A model generated the notes under the pieces. That model had not been told where the DNA came from, did not search any database, and saw only the letters and a program-made list of their open reading frames with translations. From contig CM053333.1 of the NCBI GenBank assembly GCA_028583605.1, positions 25,957,302 to 26,021,301 on the forward strand: a stretch of DNA of 64,000 bases, in the 5' to 3' direction. Made by a program: the position numbers and the translations under genes. The number at the start of each line of letters is the position of its first letter. The first letter of the stretch is position 1. Positions 1-10,019 of the stretch are shown here, one piece after another. Source of the DNA: Dastarcus helophoroides. Lineage: Eukaryota > Arthropoda > Insecta > Coleoptera > Bothrideridae.

Positions 1-386
1 TAACGGGAACCAAATCGTTAATAATGTACCATGGAAAACCCATGCTTCGAAATGTTTAAAACATAACGGTAACCAAATCGTCGTTAATGTACTATGGCAA
101 AGCCATCTTCGAAATGTTCAAAACATAACGGGAACCAAATCATTGATAATGAACCATGGCAAAGCCATCTTCGAAATGTGTAAAACATAACGGTAACCAA
201 ATCGTCGTTAATGTACTATGGCAAAGCTTTCTTCGAAATGTTCAAAACATAACGGTAACCAAATCGTTGTTAATGTACTATGGCAAAGCCATCTTCGAAA
301 TGCATAAAACATAACGGTAACCAAATCGTCGTTAATGTACTACAGTAAAGCCTTCTTCGAAATGCCTAAAACATAACGGTAACCTA
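1..386. repeat. 62-bp minisatellite, about 6.2 copies
   Basis: Successive units begin with TAACGG(T/G)AACCAAATC at 1, 64, 126, 188, 250, 312 and 374, so the period is 62-63 bp. Units differ by a few substitutions (for example TGTACTATGGCAAAGCC against TGTACTACAGTAAAGCC). The array probably runs off the left edge of the window. No coding potential is visible. Confidence 0.95.
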
Positions 387-404
387 TGGCAGTTGGTTAA
401 TACA

Positions 405-690
405 TTTTTTTTTTGCCATCAATAGAACAAAAACAGAAATAAATCTAAAATATGCCATTATTTTCAAAAACTCCAGTATGCTCTCAATATCTATTGCCAA
501 TGACCATATTCATAGTTCGCAACTACATTTTCCTGCCCCCTTTTTGTCATTTTTTTTTGCCATCAACAGAACAAAAACAGAATAAAGCTGAAACATGCCA
601 TTCTTTCCAAAAACTCCAGTATGCTCTCAATATCTATTGCCAATGACCATAGTTCATAACTGCATTTTCCAGCCCCCTTTTTTCTTTCAG
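405..690. repeat. 144-bp tandem duplication
   Basis: Two head-to-tail copies start with a T-run followed by GCCATCAA at 415 and 559. Both contain CTCCAGTATGCTCTCAATAT and TATTGCCAATGACCATA. The copies differ by small indels. The short reading frames here merely repeat the same peptide and are not considered genes. Confidence 0.9.
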
Positions 691-2103
691 CCTTCACTAT
701 TTTATGCATACAAATGTCTAAACGTTTTTATTCGTAAAATCTCAGATATGCAAAACTTACTTTTTTTTTTTTTGTTAATGTGTGCTTCTTTTTTTCTATA
801 GGGCAATACAAAATCACCAATTTTATTAGTTTTTTTAACTCTTGTAAAATATTATTATTTATCACTTTTGACTAGTAATTTTTATTACTTAGTGATCTTT
901 TTACATAACCCTCGGCCAATCCTTAATTCAAATCAAGCTCATAAAGCTATACGTTAGATTTGACTGTTTGCTCCATGTATATCAGGAAACATCCAAAAAT
1001 TTTCAAACAGGAAAAATTGCACTTGTTTGCACTACAATCTATTGCCATAAATTTAGGGATACCAAAACAAGATATGTCCCTCTGAAAACCTACTTTAGCA
1101 TGTGTGTGCAATTTTGTCAAGGTGTCGGTATAAAAGAAACAACTATTTGTTACCCTCGTCCATTATCGCATCCAGCGATTTAGGTTTTTAATGTAGGGCA
1201 TGACCAATGAATACGTCATAGTAAATTTATAGCAGGAACCAAACTGGAGGTCAAATAAAATAAGTTGTACTATGTTTTTAACTTCGGCTCTTCTTCGGTA
1301 TAGAATGCGTTTCGAAATAAGAAATATTACACCCAAGATTATACCCAGCCGTGCGGCTGTGTTTGTTTACTTTAAAAACGAGCCAACGAAAGTGTTTCAG
1401 ACATTAAATGACACATTCGGTCCCTTATCCATGAAAGGCGTAAAAAAACTACTACCGATTCAATAAAAGGAATCGTGATTCTTTTATCGGATTCGGTGGT
1501 AAATTTCACTGGATTGTTACGTTCTGCTTTATTTCACAAAATATTTTAAAAAACAAAAATTGCATTTGACTAGTACCGATTGAACGAAATGTTACTCTGT
1601 TTTAGTAACTTAATTTCTTCTTTACTGCTATGTGGATATTTCGTAACGGGCGAGGCAACGCCACCCAACATAGCGATACTCCCTGCAGTCGTCAGATCGA
1701 CCAAGAGACGAATCTCATATAGTTTGTTGACCTAACACCCTGAATGGTTTGTTTGGGTATCAAATTTAAGTAGGCAATCGGTGACAGAATTAGAATTGAG
1801 CTTAGCGACACTTTCTTCATTTTTACTTTCCTTTATTTTGCAAACAATTAATTCGGTCAAATCATGCGTACTTTACGTACTCTATCCAGTATGGAAACTT
1901 TTCAACAGAACTGATTAATTGCTTACCTATGGGGTAGCCAACAGAGTAAAATTAAACAAAAATACAAACTAAAACTTCATCAAGGAAGCAAAAAAGCTTT
2001 AAAGAAATCATTTCTAAGTATTGCCCAATTTCTTAAGTAGAAGATCCATTGTCAATCCAATTATGAACATCAGTGACAAAAAAATAAAACAATCAACTCT
2101 TAC
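691..2103. other. Unassigned AT-rich sequence
   Basis: I see no gene, RNA or repeat that I can name. Two open frames of 64-71 codons on the plus strand (968-1183 and 1272-1466) have no recognisable domain and no clear splice context. Confidence 0.5.
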
Positions 2104-2260
2104 CAGTTCTGGCCGATCTAATCATTAAAACTCGCTTTTTTTCTACCTGATTTAACCATTTTTTTTTAAATTTCCGAACGAAATAGAGGGAGAGCGATTT
2201 CACAGGAATCACTTTGGTACTGCCTACAGATTTCACCATCTCCACAACTAACTTTTCCAT
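2104..2260 (-). CDS. Possible first coding exon of an unidentified gene
   Basis: Reading the minus strand from an ATG at 2260-2258 gives 52 open codons beginning MEKLVVEMVK and ending LMIRSART. They run into a good donor context (ACTG|GTAAGAG, with the GT at 2103-2102), leaving phase 1. The same frame stays open upstream to a TAA near 2310, so the true start is not certain. The peptide is basic and I do not recognise it. No matching downstream exon was identified below 2100. It may be a chance open frame. A different minus-strand frame (2393-2166) overlaps it and encodes a hydrophobic peptide. Confidence 0.2.
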
Positions 2261-2763
2261 TGCACTTTTCGCAAAAATTTCGGAAAACAGAGGGGAATCC
2301 CACCGCTGCTGTTAGATTCGTGTTCCTCCTCCATAATTTAAACACCAATAACGGTAGCGACACACAAATTATAACGATAATAAAAGGTAACACAACTTCA
2401 AAATATTAATTGAACGAATGTTAAAACAGGTAACTATTTATCGATTAATTGAACAGGAATATCGAATTAACAATCCACTTCCGCCAGGCCCGAATGACGC
2501 TGGGAGAGTATCCCCCGCAGCCGGGACAAGCTGAGATTGGAATTCTTTCCTGGTGATTGGCGGCACGAAATATAAACAATGCGGGCCAACTCTGGTTGCT
2601 TACAATAGATATAGATGTTATTCTAAATGCTATTCTTAGATAATATAAATATATATATGTATAGTCAAAGATGCTATTCAGAGTAGTAAAATGACTTTGC
2701 CATTTTCTAAACATAATATACTATTTATTTCGAGAAGTTATATTTTTATTATATATCGCTAGG
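2261..2763. other. Unassigned sequence left of the hAT element
   Basis: It includes a locally GC-rich patch at about 2480-2600. The expected left terminal inverted repeat of the hAT element (starting CAGTGGCGTAC) and the left half of the interrupted LINE are both absent from this stretch. Confidence 0.5.
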
Positions 2764-5278
2764 ATGAAACGAGTAAAAGAAAGTGGTGCGTCATTTAGAA
2801 AGAAAAGGAAGAGAAGGGAGGAAATATAGACTAAAAATACTGGAGCACTACTCAAATATATCTCCCATAAGTCAACTTCTAGTTCTTTTAGTATTGTTGC
2901 CTCAAATACGGGCGAAGAAGCAGCCCTCGAAGGCGAAAAAACATTTTCCAATGTTGTTCAAGAGGAAAGACCTGCTTCACACACTGGCGAAGAAGTAGAA
3001 AGTTCATCAAGTTCTGATGAAGAATCTGCTGCACAAATTATTCCGTCTATTTCTATGAAAGATATTGGATTATGGCCTAACAAAATTGACGACAATACAA
3101 GAGTATTTCTGGTACGTCAAGGTCCCTTTGCAATTCAAAATTTGGACGCCGACTTCAGCGAAGGAGTAAAACGTCCTAATAATACAATCAAAGCCAAAGG
3201 TGAAACAAGAAAACTGAGTCAGGACTGGTTTTTTCAAATTTTGCCTAATGGCGAAAAGCTCTTAAGATCGTGGATAGTATATTCACCATCGAAGAAAAGT
3301 ATTTATTGTTTCTGCTGCAAACTGTTTGATAATCTTTGTCAAGCAGGTTTTAATACGGAAAATGGTTTTAACAAAATTAGTCAACATGAGGTGAGTCCAC
3401 TGCACATTCGATCATATTCCAAATGGAAGGAATTAGAAATAAGACTTGGACGTGGCGCAACTAACTACAACAACAGAATATTGATAAAGAAATAAAAAAA
3501 TGGAAGGAAATTCTAACAAGAATACTTGATATAATTAAATTCTTAGCAAAACAAAATTTGGCGTTTCGAGGACATCGTGAAAGTGTTCATCAGGAAAACA
3601 TCGATTCAATGGAAAATAGAGGAAATTTTCTTGAGCTTGTTGACTTATTGGCTAAGTACGACCCAGTATTACGAGAACACGTAGTAAAAATTAAGATGGG
3701 TAATAAATATAGTATCTCTTATTTGTCGCCGAAGATTCAGAACGAATTCATAGAGCTATTGGGAGGCGCAGTCAGAAAAACAATTATGGATCAAATAAAG
3801 CAGGCTAAATACTTTTGTATTATATTTGACAGCACTCCTGACATTTCACACAAAGATCAAACCAGTCAAATTATTAGATATGTAGTTATTGATGGTAGCG
3901 AAGTTAAAGTTGTAGAATCGTTTATTGACTTTGTAGAAACTAAAGGAAAAACTGCTGGTGAAATCACAGATATGATTTTAACGAAATTAGAAAATGACGG
4001 TTTAGATATAAAAAATTGCAGAGGGCAGCCTTACGATAATGCTGCCGTCATGGCAGGAAAGCACAGCGGTGTTCAACTCGTATTAAAGAAATAAATCCAA
4101 ATGCAGAATTTGTAGCATGTACAAATCATTCTTTAAACCTGGCATGTTTACACGCAGCTTCTACAGCTATCAATTCCATCACATTTTTTGGAACTATCGA
4201 ACAGTTGTTTTCGTTGTTTTCTTCTTCCACTCATAGATGGAATGTTTTACTTTCTGTCACTGGTCAAGGTGTTAAACGCAGTGTAGAAACTCGCTGGAGC
4301 GCTAGAGCTGCCGCGGTAACTATAGTAAAAAAACATTTTTTTTACATTTTAAGCGCTTTGGAAAAATTGACATCTGAAGAAGAAAATAGTAAAACGAGAT
4401 CAGATGCTGGAGTATTACTCAATTCTATGCAATCTTTTTCTTTTCTATGTTACCTTCATTTATGGGAACCCGTCCTTTTGGAAATTAATGACGCTCAAAA
4501 ATACCTGCAAATAAAAGGGTTAAATGTCCACCAATGCCATATAAAACTAAATTCTTTGCAAACACATTTCATGGAACAAAGAGATACGCTAGTACAAAAC
4601 GCTGTTATAGCAGCCAAAATAATTTGTGAAGAGTTGGAGATATCGACTGAGCGTCGAGTTAGAAGGAGAAAAAATATGAGTGGGGAAAATTCGCGAGACG
4701 TGGGGCTATCCTTAGAAGAAGAAGTACAAAGAGAAATGTTTTCATCTATGGACAGAATTATAAAGGAAATAAAAGAACGCTTCGATCAGTTGCATGGCCT
4801 TGTAAGAAAATATTCGTGTATAATACCGTGTAACCTACTAAATGAAGAATTTGAATGTCAAATAAATGACTTGATTGACATTGATAAAGAACAGTTCCAT
4901 ATTGAAAGAAAAAGGATCCAGGTTTTTATGGCTGTACCTACACTAAAAGAAGAGGCAAAACATTGGAAAAACGGGGAGAAGGGCCCTCTTGATCTGCTAA
5001 AATTTATTCAGCAGTATAGGTTGGAAAATTCTGTTCCCAACATTGTAATTTTGTTAAGAATTTTTTTAACAATTTCAATCAGTGTCGCTAGTTGCGAAAG
5101 AAGCTTCTCTAAATTGAAGTTGATAAAAAATTATCTTCGTTCTACAGTGAGTCAATTAAGACTACAAAATCTTGCAATATTGTCAATAGAACAAGAAATT
5201 ACAAATAATATAAATTTTGAGAGCATTATACACGATTTTTCTAGTATGAAAGCTAGAAGAGTAGATATTATATAAATA
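2764..5278 (+). pseudogene. hAT transposase (ZMYM1-like, DUF4371 type), broken
   Basis: This is the decayed transposase of a DNA transposon of the hAT superfamily, resembling zinc finger MYM-type protein 1. The start at 2764 (MKRVKESGAS, basic and typical of the family) is followed by an in-frame TAG at 2827. The same frame resumes through the TTF-type zinc-finger region (DWFFQILPNGEKLLRSW, then YCFCCKLF) to a stop at 3495. One frameshift near 3480 leads into the DUF4371/RNase-H-like region (CIIFDSTPDISHKDQ, about 3810). A second frameshift near 4078 leads into the C-terminal part, which ends with the hAT dimerisation motif SVASCERSFSKLK at about 5080-5120. Damage visible: one nonsense codon and two frameshifts. 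The right terminal inverted repeat is present but the left one is not. The element cannot encode an active enzyme as it stands. Confidence 0.92.
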
Positions 5279-5411
5279 TGTTTACGAGTGCATATAAATA
5301 TGTCTAAAAAAATTTACTCTGTGTATTAATTAATATTGATTAAATAACTTAATAATTTATTTATGTGTATTAATTTATAAAAACCACTATTTGACTGACT
5401 TATAATAGAAA

Positions 5412-5464
5412 GGGCGGCAAACTGGAGATCGCCCCGGGCGGCAAAAGTTCTAGGTACGCCACTG
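5412..5464. repeat. Right terminal inverted repeat of the hAT element
   Basis: The sequence GGCGGCAAACTGGAGATC through to GGTACGCCACTG has the form of the terminal repeat of ZMYM1-like hAT elements (reverse complement starting CAGTGGCGTACC). The eight bases after it, CTACGGTG (5465-5472), are the likely target site. They fall inside the reverse-transcriptase frame of the neighbouring LINE. No partner repeat is found on the left side. Confidence 0.8.
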
Positions 5465-6662
5465 CTACGGTGGATTTAGATCTATCCCTTACTTTCCAAC
5501 CAGCGGAGTAGGACAAGGTTCCAACCTTGGTCCATTATTGTTTAATATCTTCTTTAATGATGTAGTTGTAGGTTTAAAATGTAGAACTTTTATATACGCG
5601 GATGACCTAAAAATTGCTAAAATAATAACGAACGTAAATGATTGCTCTATTTTGCAAGATGATTTGGATTCTCTGCAAAGTTGGTGTGACTGTAATGGAC
5701 TGGCACTCAATAAAAAGAAATGTAAAATATTAACCTTCTCCAGGATTCAGAATCCTATAAATTGTCATTATTTGATCGAGGGCCAAGTTATTGACAGATG
5801 CATCCAAATGACTGATTTGGGAGTTATTATGGATGCGCAGCTCACATTTATACCTCATATTTTACAAGTTTGGAGGCAAGCCACAAAAGTATTAGGTTTT
5901 GTATTTAGAAACACGAGAGGCTTCACAAGCATTCACTGTATAAAAACATTATATTATTCGCTAGTAAGGTCTAAACTCGAGTACTGTTGTCAGGTCTGGA
6001 GTCCTTACTATGAAAATTACAACAATCTGCTGGAAGGAATTTATAGGAAATTTGCAAAATGTGTATTTCTTAAAATGTATGGAAATTATCCAGAGCGGAG
6101 CTGTGATTACTGGTAGCTGCTAAATATGGTCAATGAAGTACCTTTAAGCAGCCGCAGAAATATGCACTGCTTAATACTTTTTTCAAAGAATTGTTACTAG
6201 TAAAATAAGGTCCGAGGAGCGACAAATTGACTTTCATGTTCCGCGACCTAACACACGTTATCCCATGGCATTTTCTGATATTATCCCATCCAGTTTGCAC
6301 CATTATGACAGCCCATTGTTTCAATGCATTCGGTTGTCTAATAGCCTTCTGTAAAATATAGATATATTTTTTGACAATTTAAGTTCTCCGTGTATAAAAA
6401 GACAGTTACTTAGTGTTATGTAGTATTGTTATTCAGTAAATTAATATAAATGTTTACACCAAATTATTGGATTCTTTTTATTTTATTTTTATTTATGTTA
6501 TTTTTATTCATTAGAATTCTTTCATTTGTTATACATTTTCTTTTTTTTTATGTAATACCTTCAAGATTACTAGGTTCTTATTGCTATCATGCTATATTTT
6601 TAAGTATGTAGGTATTTTTCCACTATAGACTTACGTCTGTTGGAATGATTAAATAAATAAAT
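5465..6662 (+). pseudogene. LINE reverse transcriptase, 3' fragment (jockey/CR1-like)
   Basis: The frame starts in the palm domain at YGGFRS (next to the hAT end), continues through TSGVGQGSNLGPLLFN (about 5500-5545) and the catalytic YADD box (about 5598), and on to the thumb and C-terminal region (SLVRSKLEYCCQVWSP, about 5960). A TAG at 6114 ends the main frame, but recognisable LINE C-terminal sequence continues in other frames to about 6345 (SSRRN, then TRYPMAFSDIIPSS). The AATAAATAAATA tail near 6648-6662 is a plausible 3' end. The 5' half is missing because the hAT element inserted at the YGGF codons. The fragment is dead. Confidence 0.85.
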
Positions 6663-6689
6663 ATAGCAATCCCGAAAAGTCGAAACGAA

Positions 6690-7530
6690 ATGGAACGGGG
6701 CAAGTAGCAACTTGCAAAGAGTACCCGCTACTGCTACTTTGTCACTGTTACGTGATCGCAAATCGCAGTAAGGAGCAACCGACACGAAATAGCTGCTACT
6801 CCACTGAACTGTTCCTGCTACTTACTTGTTCCTGTTACTTCGTCACAGTATGATTAAACAATAACACTACCTGCGCTAAATCACTGAAGTCGCAGTTGCG
6901 TTCGGACGATAGGAGAATTGGTACATGGATATGTTTTAAATTCATTTAGCAGACAATCTTTTATAAAGGGGAAACTCGAATGAAGGGGATAACACAGATC
7001 ATTTTTGCTATTATGAGAATTTCAAGAGACATCTGAATTTGTAAGAGGTAAACATGTGATTTAAATCGTAAAATTTCCCAGTCAGTAGCAAATAAAAGTA
7101 TCAGTACAATTAAGCGGTTTTATTTTGACACAATTTTCTAACAGTAACCAACTAAAGACAAAGAAGGGTAAAAATATAAAAATAATCTTCATGATTATCA
7201 ACATCACTTATTATTTATTACAAGAACGAAATGAGTTATATTCAGATATAACATTAGAATTCGAAAATACTTCCGACTATAGAAGAGAAACACTGATAAA
7301 GCCCACAATTCCATAAGGAAACGGACCGAAAGTACACGAAGTTAATTGAGTGAAGTAAGTAAAGTAGCAGGTAGCGATAACGTTATGTGTAACAACTGCG
7401 ACTGAAAGATCTTATATGTTCCAAAAGTAGCAGTTATTTTTAGGAACTGATAACTGTTCCAACTGCTACTCAATAAGTAGCAGTGACAAAGTAGCAAATT
7501 GCTATGTAGCAACCCAGCACTACTGGCAAC
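6690..7530. mobile_element. GTAGCA-rich inverted-repeat element (MITE-like)
   Basis: Both ends are packed with short TAGCA words in opposite orientation: CTGCTACT / AGTACCCGCTACTGCTAC on the left (6700-6850) and GTAGCAGT / AGTAGCAGTGACAAAGTAGC on the right (7360-7515). The word AGTGACAAAGTAGCA on the right is the reverse complement of TGCTACTTTGTCACT on the left. The middle (6900-7320) is AT-rich without a recognisable gene. I infer a foldback or MITE-type element. The exact ends and target duplication were not resolved. Confidence 0.45.
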
Positions 7531-7539
7531 ACAACCCAT

Positions 7540-8891
7540 AGGTCAAACAACAGTCATGAAAGAGACAGACAATGACTAACGGTCAATAGCATGTAATGTA
7601 ATTTAAGATACCTTAAAATACATACTCGCTGTTATCAAAAGGTGTACTTTCTTAAGTAGAAACCCCACATTACAGGAAAGAGTGCGTTTAAATAACAGAA
7701 TGATCGCTACATTAGGATTTCTTTATTTACAACTGGATTTTACACAATATTCTAATTTAATACTATACAATTGAGTTCCAAGAGCTACATCATGTATAAT
7801 AAAAAACATTATTATTGTAAGTATATTTCAATAATATATTAGATGCGATAAAATATCTCCCAATTAACTTATCATGTTAAATAAATATAAAAAGTGAGCT
7901 CCGTTAGTTTTGTTACAATAATAATAATAATAACAATCAACAATGGTGGGTAGAGCAGGGTTAATTGAAAATATTTAAATTAAACTCACGATTGCGCTGC
8001 CCACTATTATAAACGTGTACTAAATTACCTGTAGAGCAATTTAATATTGACAGTCAAAAATAAAAAAGAAGGTTGGACATATCTTTACGTGATTTAACAT
8101 ATGCCCAAACTTCAAGCAGATATCCAAAGTGCTCAACTGTATGTATATGTTATAAATAAAATAGAAATAAAAATGCGAGTAGTCTTATTCTATAAAAAAC
8201 TATAAAAAATGTATAAATGGGAATGTAACAATTCCTTAGTTATATTTGGTTTCGTTTTTGAGCACTTGTAGAACTGCCTGACTGGCGAAATTTCAGGTTA
8301 AAGTTTCATTATGATAATTATTACTTTAATTATTACTATATATTAAATAGGTACTTTTAAGTATAATTTGAGCATATAGTACTGATTGACATTCATTTTG
8401 TTCTAATCATTTAATAAAATTAATTATTAAAAGAAAGAAACCAAGTACTATACGCTCAAAGAGTTAATTGGACGAAAAACATTAACTGCCTTTTGTTTTC
8501 ATACATATAATATATACATAAACATTCTATATAGTTATGTGATGGATAACCTAACCACTGTTCCGACAATTATAATTAATTACACAATTTAATTCTCCAC
8601 TCACACTTTTGCAGTTTTTTTTTTAGCAATTTTGACCGAATCTTACATTAAATTTCCTCGTTAATATAAAAAATTTAGCTTAGGATATGCTTACAGAAAT
8701 GAAATTGTTTCTTCTACATAATGAATTTATTTATGCATATATGCAATTTCCTGTGCGTTTTTCTCATGAATAGTCGGTAAAAAGTTTATAAAACGAAGCT
8801 GAACTACAAGCAGAGATTCAGTCCTTAGCGTATGTCCAGTAGACCAATCCACTGTAGATCGTCAATTAAGTCCAATTTGAACACACTACTT
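7540..8891 (-). other. Probable syndecan 3' untranslated region
   Basis: This stretch follows the syndecan stop codon on the minus strand. It has no coding features and no transposon that I recognise. A candidate AATAAA (plus-strand TTTATT at 7722-7727) could end the transcript about 1.2 kb after the stop. The extent is inference: other AATAAA-like words occur in such AT-rich DNA. Confidence 0.4.
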
Positions 8892-9061
8892 TCAGGCGTA
8901 AAATTCCTTACTGCTACCTCTGTTATACGTATTTGCATTGGGAGATTGTTTTGGTTCGCCTAACGAATACGACCCTTCATCTTTTTTGCGCATCCTGTAT
9001 ACAATGAACATAACTACCAATATAGCACATAATAGCCCAACAACAGCTCCACCGATGACAG
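8892..9061 (-). CDS. Sdc: Syndecan, last coding exon: transmembrane helix and cytoplasmic tail
   Basis: Syndecans are single-pass cell-surface heparan sulfate proteoglycans that act as co-receptors and link to the cytoskeleton. This exon follows an acceptor (TTTTTTGTTTCAG, AG at 9063-9062). It reads two bases of a split Ala codon, then VIGGAVVGLLCAILVVMFIV (the transmembrane segment with its GxxxG-type glycines). Next comes the conserved C1 region YRMRKKDEGSY, a variable region (SLGEPKQSPNANTYNRGSS), and the C2 region KEFYA with the terminal EFYA PDZ-binding motif before TGA at 8894-8892. The split codon joins in phase with the exon ending at 13255. The frame is intact. Confidence is high because both conserved tail regions and the terminal EFYA are present. 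Confidence 0.97.
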
Positions 9062-9409
9062 CTGAAACAAAAAATAAAGCGTGAGAAATCCGTAGACCTT
9101 CGAAGTTTCAAACGGGACGAAAGTGAAACCGCATCAATAAGTTTATTATTTTAAATTAACTGCACCACTTATTTACGTTTTGCATTTGTAGATATGACAT
9201 TGAAGCTATTTTATCAATTCTGTCGATTAACTTTTTAACCCATTTTAATAGACTAAAATGTGCATATAATAAAACCGGGATTGTTAATTGAATAGAAGCT
9301 TGTAGCATTAACACGTCAAATGAAGCCCAAAAATGTACAACCAATTCGAAGGCTTTATTACTGTCTGCCTGCAGCCAAATTAGTGGAACATTTTATCCTT
9401 ATTAATATA

Positions 9410-9620
9410 TGTATATGTACAAATTTAGAAAGTGTTTGTCTGTATTCCACAGCTCAAATACTGAAGCAGTTTTGACGAAAATTGGTATAGATATTCCTTT
9501 CGATGCGTTATCTAAAGTTTATATTATATCCAGGAAGGTTAAATAATCTTTGTAACGTTTTTCTACGATTTAAACAATCACGGCGCGACGAATCAAAGAA
9601 AAAGTCATCATTCGAACACT
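9410..9620. mobile_element. Helitron-like (helentron/Lep1-type) non-autonomous fragment, copy 1
   Basis: The words CCACAGCTCAAATACTGAAG, TTTTGACGAAAATTGGTATA and GATATTCCTTTCGATGCG match the fragment at 32320-32530 in this window. The general wording resembles the short repeats attributed to Helitron-like elements in insects. The family assignment is from memory of its style, not from a search. It sits in the syndecan last intron. Confidence 0.45.
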
Positions 9621-9642
9621 AAAATTAGAAACAAAATTTCGA

Positions 9643-9948
9643 AAATTGACATACAAATCTTGTCCCCTGAAACCAAGAAATATTAAAAAACACAACAACA
9701 AAGGTTGCTGTAACACGTTTCGATAGCCAAACTATCATCTTCAGAGAGAGAGAGAAGATGATGACTGATGTAGGTCATCATCTTCAGAGAGAAGATGATA
9801 GCTTGGCTATCGAAACGCGTTAGAGCAACCTTTGTTGTGTTTTTTAATCTTTCTTGGTTTCAGGGGACAATATTTGTATATCAATTAAAAAAAATTTTTT
9901 TTTGGCGGATCAATTCTTGAAGATGACCAAGGACTAGTCCGTTCCACC
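9643..9948. mobile_element. Palindromic element family A, copy 1
   Basis: The left arm (CTTGTCCCCTGAAACCAAGA, AACAAAGGTTGCTGTAACAC, CGATAGCCAAACTATC, ATCTTCAGAG) is followed by its near-complete reverse complement, ending GGTTTCAGGGGACAA. A further single-copy end AAGGACTAGTCCGTTCCACC follows on the right. It is flanked by AAAATTTCGA (9633-9642) and AAAATTTTGA (9949-9958), a probable 10-bp target duplication with one mismatch. It lies in the syndecan last intron. Confidence 0.85.
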
Positions 9949-10019
9949 AAAATTTTGAGGTTTAACTTGGAATTTTCAAAAACGACAACGAAGCACAAAA
10001 ATTAAGTAAGAAAAATTTC

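Noticed and set aside
1..386. CRISPR array (regular repeats)
   Set aside because: The 62-bp units are adjacent with no unique spacers, and the window is eukaryotic (introns, LINEs, LTR elements). The same applies to the 124-bp and 345-bp arrays.
2166..2393. Minus 75-codon frame with an N-terminal hydrophobic segment as a secreted Cys-rich peptide
   Set aside because: It overlaps another open minus frame with a better splice donor. The start is not in good context, and there is no supporting feature beyond the hydrophobic run.
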